Assembly (NCBI GenBank): GCA_910578505.1
Contig: CAJTPV010000020.1
Span: 1-57,814 of the forward strand
Length of the DNA: 57,814 nt
Direction: 5' to 3'
Source: an uncultured Oscillospiraceae bacterium
Lineage (GTDB): Bacteria; Bacillota; Clostridia; Oscillospirales; Oscillospiraceae
This document shows, one piece after another, positions 51,246-57,814 of this stretch; position 1 is the stretch's first letter; every line of letters begins with the position of its first letter. Under the pieces are notes generated by a model. It searched no databases. It saw only the letters and a program-made list of their open reading frames with translations, and had not been told where the DNA came from. Position numbers and translations under genes: made by a program.

Positions 51246-52412
51246 ATGGATATTCGGTTAAAAGCAGAGTATGAACGCCGCATCCAGAATACCCGGCTGG
51301 AGGCGGCCAAGCGGGGATTCGAGGCCCTGATCATCGTGGGGCTCGCCCCCCGCCGGGTGGGGGATCTGATGTACCTGTGCGGACACCAGCCCATGCTCCC
51401 CGGCCATCCCCGGCGCTTCGGCTTCCGGGGGCGGGGATGCTCCGCGATCTTGCTGCCCATTGTGGGCGATCCGGTCCTGCTGACCACGACCCCCTTCTAT
51501 GAGCGGGACCTGTACATTCAGGACGTGCGGTATGAGGACGACCTGCCCGCGAATATTGCCCGGACCGTCACAGAGCGGGGGCTGGAGCGGGCGGACATCG
51601 GCGTCGTGGGGATGGATGTGCTGGCGGCGGCCCTGTACGGGGACCTGTGCCGGGCGCTCCCCCAGGTGTATTTCAGCGGTGCGGACGACATTGTGATGAA
51701 CTTGCGGGCGGCAAAGAGCCCGTATGAGATCGAACGGCTGGCCAGAGGAGCCCAGGTCGGAGATGCGGTGGGCGAGCTGCTGCGGGACTATCTGCGCCCA
51801 GGCCTGACAGAGCTGCAGGTCTACCAATTCATTACCCAGGAGCTGTCCAGGCGGGGGGTGACGGGGGCCTTTGCCACCTGTCAGTCCGGCTGGCGGTCTG
51901 AAACAGCCTACGACCTGGTTCCCGCGTCCCCGGACAAGGTGCTGGAGGACGGAGATATGGTCCATATGGAGATCAATGGGAAGCTGGACGGCTACATGAT
52001 CGACATCTGCCGCTCCACCGTGATTGGCCGGGCAAAGCCGGAGCAGCTCCACATTCTGGAAACTGCCCTGGAGATGTTGGAGCAGTCTGTCGCCGCCATG
52101 AAGCCCGGCGTCATTGCGGAGGACCTGGAACAAATCAGCGGGCGCATTGCCCTGGCGCACGGCTTTTTGAACAATCATACCCGGACTTTTCACGGTCCGG
52201 CCACCTATCTGGGGCACGCCATTGGGCTGGGCGTGGACGAGCCTCCGGTGCTGGCCAGGGGCGACCAGACGATTCTGACGCCCGGCATGGTGATTACCGT
52301 GGAGCCGGGCCTCTATCAGACGGGCTTTGGCGGATGCCGGATCGAAGACGAAGTGTTGGTGACGGAAACCGGTACGCAGGTACTCAATACCTGTGCGCGC
52401 AGGTGGTGGTGA
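51246..52412 (+). CDS. M24-family metallohydrolase (Xaa-Pro dipeptidase/creatinase-like)
   Basis: A 388-residue pita-bread-fold protein with the N-terminal creatinase-like domain (1-160) and C-terminal M24 domain. Metal ligands D (MIDICRS), H (LGHAIGLGVDEPP), E (TVEPGLY) and E (IEDEVLV) are present, but the first aspartate is replaced by glutamate (DMVHMEINGK). It probably cleaves an imide or amide bond in the imported compound. ATG 51246 was preferred; a GTG at 51225 is in frame. Confidence 0.85.
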   Translation: MDIRLKAEYERRIQNTRLEAAKRGFEALIIVGLAPRRVGDLMYLCGHQPMLPGHPRRFGFRGRGCSAILLPIVGDPVLLTTTPFYERDLYIQDVRYEDDLPANIARTVTERGLERADIGVVGMDVLAAALYGDLCRALPQVYFSGADDIVMNLRAAKSPYEIERLARGAQVGDAVGELLRDYLRPGLTELQVYQFITQELSRRGVTGAFATCQSGWRSETAYDLVPASPDKVLEDGDMVHMEINGKLDGYMIDICRSTVIGRAKPEQLHILETALEMLEQSVAAMKPGVIAEDLEQISGRIALAHGFLNNHTRTFHGPATYLGHAIGLGVDEPPVLARGDQTILTPGMVITVEPGLYQTGFGGCRIEDEVLVTETGTQVLNTCARRWW

Positions 52413-52427
52413 CAAGGAGGAATTGTC

Positions 52428-54182
52428 ATGTCAGATCTATTGGAGCAATTGCTGGGGGAGATCGACCGGGAGCGCCTGATGGAAACCGTGCGGACCATGA
52501 CAGAGCGGTTTCCCTACCGGCTGGCGGGCAGCGCCTGCTGCGCGGATGCCGCCGGATATGTCACGCGGCGGATGGAGGAGCTGGGGATGGACTGCCAGTG
52601 CCAGGAGTTCTATACCTATAACAGCGCGCCTCTGGCGTCTTCCGTGCAAATCATGGAGCCGGTCCAAAAGCGGCTGGACAGCCTGCCCTGCGGGCATATC
52701 CGCTCCACTGCCGCAGAGGGGGAGGACTTTGAGCTGGTCTATGTGGGGGACGGCGCCAGGGAGTCCTACCGCGGAAAGGACGTCCGGGGCAAGATGGTGC
52801 TGGTGGAGGTGTCCTACGCCCCGCCGGTGCCGGAGAAGGCCTGCATCGCGGTGGAGATGGGCGCCGCCGGCATCATGTGCATGAACTGGGGCAACGATGA
52901 GGAGGTCATCTGCCACCGGGCGCTGAAGTCCGTATGGGGGAACCCCACGGAACAGTCCTTTCCCCAGATCCCCGATTTGGTGGGGGTGGGCGTGACCCGG
53001 CTGGCGGGGCTGGAGCTGAGGGAACTGTGCCGGAAGGGCAGGGTCGTGGTCCATGTGAAGGCCCTGGCGGACCGAACCTGGAGCAAGGTCCAGCAGCCCC
53101 ACGGCGTTATCCGGGGAAACGGCAGGAGCGATGAGTTCCTGCTGCTGGCCTCCCATCTGGACGCCTGGCAGCCGGGCGTCACCTGCAACGCTACCGGGAA
53201 TGCCACCGCACTGGAGCTGTGCCGGGTGCTCTCGGCCCACCGGGAGGAGCTGGACCGGGATGTACACGTGGTCTTCTGGAACGGACATGAGATTGCCGAA
53301 GCCGCCGGCTCCACCTGGTTTGTGGACCACCACTGGGAGCTGCTGAATCAAAAGTGCATTGCCTATATCCATGCAGACTCCACCGGTGTGTCCCAGACAG
53401 AGGTGCTGGAGATAAAGATTTCTGGGGAGCTGGCCGGATTTGCCCGGCAGAGCGCGGCGGATTGGCCGGATGAGAAGCTGCGCATGATGTCCCTGAAAAA
53501 GATCGGAGATATGAGCACAATGGGCATTGGGATTCCTGCCCTGTGCCAGCGGATCGCTTTCAGCAGGCAGGCCATGGAGGCGGCCCACGGGGCCACTCTG
53601 GGCTGGTGGAACCATACCTGCCGGGACAGTCTGGACAAATGCAGCCCGGACACGCTCTATCAGGATACGGTCATCCACGCAAAGCTGATCTGCGGGCTTC
53701 TGAATACCCCCATCCTTCCCTATGCATTTTCTGAAAAGCTCAGCGGCATTGCCTGCACAGTGGACCGGCTGGCCGGAGACTGCCAGGCCCACCTGGATCT
53801 CAGCGATCTGCAGCAGGCCATCCGGACCACGCGGGAGCTGGTGCAGGCGGCGGAGGACCGGCGGGACAGCCTGACGGCAGAGCAGATACCGGTCTTCAAC
53901 GATTTCGTCAAGGCAGTCTCCCGCCACTTGACCAATATTTTTCAGACCTATGCGGAAAAATACGGGCAGGACCGCTATGGATTCTATAAGCTGGCGGCGG
54001 ATATTCCGCTGCTGGCGGATTTGGAACGGCTTGCGGAGCTGGACCCGTCCGGCCTGGAATATGGCCTGGTGGAGACGCAGCTGGTTCGGAACAAGAACCG
54101 GATCCTGGACGGGCTGAAAAACATCTGCGATCTGGCCCGCCTCACCATCCTGGTCTTGGCGCAGAAAGAGGCGGGGCAATGA
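52428..54182 (+). CDS. M28-family zinc aminopeptidase
   Basis: A 584-residue protein with a PA-like insert (about 100-215) and an M28 catalytic core: SHLDAW (near 245), a CNATGNATALE region (the usual GA/D is changed to N), NGHEIAEAAGS, HADSTG and WWNHTCRDSLDK. An extra C-terminal helical part (450-584) is present. AAGGAGG precedes the ATG. Likely removes amino-terminal residues from imported peptides. Confidence 0.85.
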   Translation: MSDLLEQLLGEIDRERLMETVRTMTERFPYRLAGSACCADAAGYVTRRMEELGMDCQCQEFYTYNSAPLASSVQIMEPVQKRLDSLPCGHIRSTAAEGEDFELVYVGDGARESYRGKDVRGKMVLVEVSYAPPVPEKACIAVEMGAAGIMCMNWGNDEEVICHRALKSVWGNPTEQSFPQIPDLVGVGVTRLAGLELRELCRKGRVVVHVKALADRTWSKVQQPHGVIRGNGRSDEFLLLASHLDAWQPGVTCNATGNATALELCRVLSAHREELDRDVHVVFWNGHEIAEAAGSTWFVDHHWELLNQKCIAYIHADSTGVSQTEVLEIKISGELAGFARQSAADWPDEKLRMMSLKKIGDMSTMGIGIPALCQRIAFSRQAMEAAHGATLGWWNHTCRDSLDKCSPDTLYQDTVIHAKLICGLLNTPILPYAFSEKLSGIACTVDRLAGDCQAHLDLSDLQQAIRTTRELVQAAEDRRDSLTAEQIPVFNDFVKAVSRHLTNIFQTYAEKYGQDRYGFYKLAADIPLLADLERLAELDPSGLEYGLVETQLVRNKNRILDGLKNICDLARLTILVLAQKEAGQ

Positions 54183-54883
54183 AAATCAAAGTGGTGATCC
54201 CCAACAGCGGGATGAGCCGGGAGACACTGGACGCCAGGAGGCGGATGCTCTCCCCGGCGCTGCCGGCAGGGACGGAGCTCTCGGTGGACTGCATCCCCTC
54301 CGGTCCACGGTCAATTGAATCCAACACGGACGAGGTCCTGGCAGGGCCGCTGATGGTTCAGGCCGCCATACAGGCGGAACGAGAGGGGTACGACGCTTTC
54401 GTGGTCTACTGCTTCAGCGATCTGGCTGTGGCCGCGATTCGAGAAAATGTCTCCATTCCGGTGGCAGGACCGGGAGAGACGGCCTTGGCGGCGGCGGATA
54501 TGCTCTCCAATCGATTTTCCGTCATTACGACTGTGGAGCGGAATATCTCCCGCACCTACCGCAGACTGCTGCAAAACCCAACCGCTCAGAAAAAGATGGT
54601 TTCTGTACGGGCGCTGGACCTGCCTGTCGTCCAGCTGCGGGAGCATCCCGCCGCCACCTGTGAGCGGCTGAAGCAGGTGTGCCGGCAGGCTGTGGAGGAG
54701 GACGGAGCGGATACTGTGGTTCTGGGATGTCTCGGCATGGCCCAATATGGCGGGGAAGTGGAGCGTGCGTGGGGCGTGAAGGTCATTGATCCGGCGTTTC
54801 TGGCCGTGGCCTGGGCAGAGCTGTCCGCCCGGCTGGGGCTGCGGCCCAGCCCCAGGTCTGTCGCCTCCTGGGGAGGTCTGTGA
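54179..54883 (+). CDS. Asp/Glu/hydantoin racemase-family protein
   Basis: A 234-residue member of the two-cysteine racemase superfamily. The two active-site cysteines are in VVYCFSDLAV (near 81) and VLGCLGMAQYGG (near 182). Closest in pattern to hydantoin racemase (IPNSG and GPLMVQAAIQAE). It starts inside the upstream stop (ATGA). In an ATC-like pathway it could racemise the D-isomer. Confidence 0.85.
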   Translation: MKIKVVIPNSGMSRETLDARRRMLSPALPAGTELSVDCIPSGPRSIESNTDEVLAGPLMVQAAIQAEREGYDAFVVYCFSDLAVAAIRENVSIPVAGPGETALAAADMLSNRFSVITTVERNISRTYRRLLQNPTAQKKMVSVRALDLPVVQLREHPAATCERLKQVCRQAVEEDGADTVVLGCLGMAQYGGEVERAWGVKVIDPAFLAVAWAELSARLGLRPSPRSVASWGGL

Positions 54884-56028
54884 TGACAGAGATTATAGAG
54901 TGTGTGGAGCTGCTGCGTCAGATGGTAGCCATCCCCAGCGAATCCGGCCATGAGGCGGCGCTGGCCGCGTTTATAGAAACGTTTTTACGGGAAGAGCTGG
55001 GGATGCAAACGCAGCTGCACCAAATCGAGGGCAGCAGCTGCAATGTGACCGGCTGTTGGGAAACTGGCGCTCCCACCCGGCGCAGATTGATTTTAGGCGG
55101 ACATATCGACACTGTCCCGCCCACATCCCGCTGGAGGACGGACCCCTATCAGCTGGTACAGCGGGGAGACGAGCTGCACGGTCTCGGGGCGGCGGACATG
55201 AAGGGGGGACTGGCGGCGCAGCTTTTGGTGCTCAAGCGGCTGAAGGGGGAGCGCGAAAGGCTGGACGCGGCGGTTGCGTTTGCAGGATTGGCCGATGAAG
55301 AGCGGTATTCTCTGGGCGCTCACGCCTATGCAGAGTGGATGAAAGGCCGTCTGTCCGGCCAGGAGACCGTATTTCTGATGGGAGAACCCCACTATGACAA
55401 CATTGTGACCGGCGCAGCAGGAAAGGTTCTGCTCTCCCTGCATGTCCGGGGCAGGGAGGGGCACGCCGCTGTACCAGAGAGCGGCGTCAACGCCATTGAC
55501 TGCCTGGCGGCGCTGCTGGAGGCGGTCCGGGCGGAATACGGCCCCCGATATCAGAACGGGCTGTGCGGCTCCTGGTGCTGTCTGAAGATCGAGAGCGGCT
55601 ATCCGGGCTACCGCCTGACGATCCCGGAATCGTGCAGCTGTCTGTTGAACAAGCAGCTGCTTCCCACAGAGGATGTGGAGGGGTTCTGCCAGGACCTCCA
55701 GCGTCTCTATCAGGAAAAAGTGGGGGCCGGGACGCTGACGGTCCGCCGGGAAATCCCAAGCTACCCGGCTTACCAGCTGGAGCCTTCCCAGAAGGATGTC
55801 GCCGCACTGACAACGTTTTTGCGGGAACAATTCCGCCATGAACCAGAGCTTCGGACAAATCAAAGCGTGAGCGATGGGAATATTCTGTATAACCGTTTGC
55901 AGATTCCCACCATCCTCTTCGGTCCCCACGGCGTGGCTTTCCACACAGAAGAGGAGTATGTGTTAAAAAGCAGTCTCGCTCAGTATATGGAGGAGCTTTC
56001 TGGATATATCTGCCAGGAATATCTATGA
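54883..56028 (+). CDS. M20-family deacylase (ArgE/DapE-like)
   Basis: A 381-residue zinc hydrolase with GGHIDTVPP (metal H and catalytic D), ELHGLGAADMKGG (bridging D), ADEERYSLGAHA (general base E and metal E), MGEPH and the final histidine in PHGVAFHTEEEY. It hydrolyses N-acyl or N-carbamoyl amino acids by family. Start overlaps the racemase stop (TGATG). Last gene of the operon. Confidence 0.88.
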   Translation: MTEIIECVELLRQMVAIPSESGHEAALAAFIETFLREELGMQTQLHQIEGSSCNVTGCWETGAPTRRRLILGGHIDTVPPTSRWRTDPYQLVQRGDELHGLGAADMKGGLAAQLLVLKRLKGERERLDAAVAFAGLADEERYSLGAHAYAEWMKGRLSGQETVFLMGEPHYDNIVTGAAGKVLLSLHVRGREGHAAVPESGVNAIDCLAALLEAVRAEYGPRYQNGLCGSWCCLKIESGYPGYRLTIPESCSCLLNKQLLPTEDVEGFCQDLQRLYQEKVGAGTLTVRREIPSYPAYQLEPSQKDVAALTTFLREQFRHEPELRTNQSVSDGNILYNRLQIPTILFGPHGVAFHTEEEYVLKSSLAQYMEELSGYICQEYL

Positions 56029-56562
56029 CCTGACGGCGTTAAAGAGGGCAGCGGTATGGAAGATTTCCATGCCGCTGCCATCAATTGTGGGTATAATGGT
56101 TCTATTCACAAAATGTAACAAAGCGACAAATATGGACTGTACAAAGTCCGCCAGCCGCAGCTCCAGTGTCTGGCAGTCCTGGGAGGGCCGGACGGCGGGC
56201 AAACCCTTCAGCTCCCTTTTCCCGCTGCAGATGCGGTGGGACGCATAGCGCAGGTCGGTGGTGCGGGAACCATCCGCATATAAAAAAGCGAAGGCCGGGC
56301 CGCGCAGGTCGGTATAGCCATACGAGGGGTAGATTTGCGGCAGCTGCTCCAGCTTGAAATCCTTCCTTCCGTCTGCATCCGCCAAATAGCTGGCACGGGT
56401 GATTTCATTGAGGACATAGGAAATATCCTGTGAGGCAATCCGGCCTCCCCAGTAGGGAGTGAGGACAATACCGCTGTCTGTGACCAGCAGCACAAGGGAG
56501 GCTGTTTTCGTTGTCAGATAAAAAATCGTCTGACCGGGAGTATTTTTTTGAATGTCAATCAT
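56023..56562 (-). pseudogene. N-terminal fragment of a GH36 alpha-galactosidase
   Basis: About 140 residues match the beta-sandwich N-terminal domain of GH36 alpha-galactosidases (LTPYWGGRI, LEQLPQIYPSYGYTDLRGPAF, TTDLRYASHRICSGKRELKGLPA). After QTLELRL homology stops and the frame runs on into the hairpin at 56047 before its stop. The catalytic domain (about 550 residues) is missing. A strong promoter and a palindromic operator still lie upstream. Confidence 0.8.
56047..56079. terminator. Hairpin at the end of the transporter-hydrolase operon
   Basis: Stem GGCAGCGGTATGGAA / TTCCATGCCGCTGCC with one G-T pair and a short loop, 19 bases after the M20 gene stop. It is almost identical in sequence to the hairpin at 6336-6369. 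In the minus direction it is followed by CTCTTTAA. Confidence 0.65.
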
Positions 56563-56591
56563 TGCCACTCACAACATCCTTTTCATAGATT

Positions 56592-56644
56592 TGTACGCGC
56601 GTACATGCGCGACATATTATAATAACGGCGGCGTTCGTTGTCAA
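56592..56644 (-). promoter_or_regulatory. Consensus promoter and palindromic operator upstream of the GH36 remnant
   Basis: Minus strand TTGACA (56639-56644), 17-base spacer, TATAAT (56616-56621), both perfect. Just downstream is the 14-bp palindrome TGTACGCGCGTACA (56592-56605), typical of LacI- or GntR-type sugar repressors. No matching repressor gene is in the window. Confidence 0.75.
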
Positions 56645-56693
56645 TATCCCGCTGAAAACTCTGCACTTCTTACAAAAGAAAAATGAGGATTTT

Positions 56694-57764
56694 GTGACGT
56701 GCGCCAAATTATTTCTGGGACTGAAGGGGGCGCTGCTCAACAACAATTTCCTGGCTCTGTTCAACATGACCAACCAGGATATCCCCCAGACCTTCCAGGT
56801 TTTAGTGGACGTACTTTCCGGCACAACCTTTGCCTTCCTGCCGGCCATCGTCTGCTGGTCCACCTTCCGCGTGTTCGGCGGCTCGCCGGTGCTGGGCCTG
56901 ATTCTGGGGCTGATGCTGGTCAACGGCTCCCTGCCCAACGCCTACTCTGTAGCCGGTCCCAGCAGCGGCGTGGTTCCCCTGATGCTCTTTGGATTTATCC
57001 CCATTGTGGGGTATCAGGGCAGCATCCTGCCCGCGTTTGTAGCAGGTGTTCTGGGCTGTAAGCTGGAAAAGAAGCTGCGCAAGACGGTGCCGGCGGTCTT
57101 TGATTTCATGATTACACCGTTTCTGGTGCTGCTGATCATGCTGGTGCTGTCTCTGCTGGTCATCGGGCCCCTGCTGCACGCGCTGGAAAACGTGCTGCTG
57201 GTCATCGTAGAGGCCGCCCTTGGCCTGCCTATGGGCCTCGGCGGACTGGTTGTCGGATTTTTCTGGTCCATCATCACCCTCACCGGCGTACACCACATCT
57301 TCAATATGCTTGAGATCAGCCTTTTGGCCAGCACAGGCTTCAATCCCTTCAACGCGATCCTCTGCATGTGCGGCTTTTCCTCGGCGGGCGTATGTCTGGC
57401 CATCTCCCTGAAGGCAAAGAAAAAGGAGATCCGCGCCATCGGCCCCAGCGCCACCGCGTCCGCCCTGCTGGGCATTGGCGAGCCCGCCCTCTTCGGCGTT
57501 ATCCTGCGCTACGGCCTGAAGCCCTTCCTGCTCAGCTGCTCCATTAACGGCATCGCGGGCATGACCGCCATGCTGCTGGGGATGAAGGGGACCGGCAACG
57601 GCATCACCACCATTCCCGGCATGCTCCTGTACATCTACTCCCCCAGCCAGATTCTTATGTACGTGATCCTGGCCGCGGTCGTGTTTGCGCTCGCCTTTAC
57701 ATTGACCTGGCTTTTCGCCGTACCACCGGAGGTGATGGAGGCCGATGCGCCGAAGGGCGGGTAA
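56694..57764 (+). pseudogene. PTS sugar EIIC, missing its N-terminal part
   Basis: A 356-residue hydrophobic protein with the EIIC core of sucrose/trehalose/beta-glucoside-type PTS permeases (FLPAIVCWSTFRVFGGSPVLGLILG, GLVVGFFWSIITLTGVHHIF, SALLGIGEPALFGVILRYGLKPF with the conserved GEPALFG). The EIIB domain and the first membrane segments are absent, and there is no EIIA domain. The start codon (GTG 56694) has no ribosome site. I read it as a truncated remnant of a sugar locus together with the GH36 piece. EIIC alone is possible but unlikely. Confidence 0.75.
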
Positions 57765-57814
57765 TGTCCTTAAGAAACTGAAGGGAAGTGACGAAGAAAG
57801 AAAAAAGGGAGAAA

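Overview
The window looks like a chromosome segment of a gut clostridium of the Oscillospiraceae type (Flavonifractor, Lawsonibacter, Oscillibacter or Dysosmobacter relatives). This is inferred from the moderately high GC, strong Firmicutes ribosome-binding sites, a FabK-based fatty-acid operon, a YlbJ-like protein, a proline-rich spore-surface-like protein and the mobile-element types. The genus cannot be fixed from sequence reading alone.

Layout. 1-1.1 kb: 5'-truncated IS30-family transposase fused to one end of a short dispersed repeat. 1.2-6.3 kb: mobilizable element with a RepA-like ATPase, MobC, a MOBP-type relaxase and two tandem tyrosine recombinases. 6.4-7.35 kb: rubrerythrin, a tRNA-Arg(CCG) gene and a duplicated 5' tRNA half. 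7.5-11.3 kb: TfoX-N protein, YlbJ-like membrane protein, lipoprotein, and a YtrA-type GntR/ABC operon with a 13-bp inverted-repeat operator. 11.4-20.9 kb: one fatty-acid synthesis operon on the minus strand, in transcription order acpP-accB-accC-accD-accA-fabH-fabK-fabD-fabG-fabF-fabZ-marR. It is headed by a promoter followed by a perfect 18-bp palindrome, and the terminal MarR gene is the obvious candidate repressor. 21.1-22.0 kb: a lipoprotein barnase-like RNase with its barstar. 22.7-24.9 kb: two HAD phosphatases and DHFR. 24.9-27.7 kb: folate operon folE-HD protein-folP-folBK. 28.1-30.3 kb: proline-rich spore-type protein divergent from a glycosyltransferase. 30.5-39.8 kb: BMP-type nucleoside ABC transporter, two MerR-family regulators and two amidohydrolases, probably a purine/pyrimidine scavenging unit.

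40.2-43.9 kb is a gene graveyard: a frameshifted LysR gene, an AbgB-like amidohydrolase with an internal amber codon, and a chimera of SLC13-type transporter, CapA-like and M20 peptidase pieces. 44.2-56.0 kb: LysR regulator divergent from a long operon with a complete peptide-type ABC transporter, a thiazoline-carboxylate-hydrolase-like protein, M24, M28 and M20 metallohydrolases and an Asp/Glu/hydantoin racemase-like protein. This reads as uptake and stepwise hydrolysis of a modified or D/L amino-acid compound. 56.0-57.8 kb: remnants of an alpha-galactoside/PTS sugar locus (GH36 N-terminal piece and a truncated EIIC).

The most original signals are: the 103-bp inverted-repeat element in full, core-only and deleted copies; the membrane-tethered barnase/barstar pair; the HD protein inside the folate operon; the transporter-thiazoline hydrolase-racemase operon; paired MerR genes beside two promoters with 19-bp spacers; and the cluster of broken genes.
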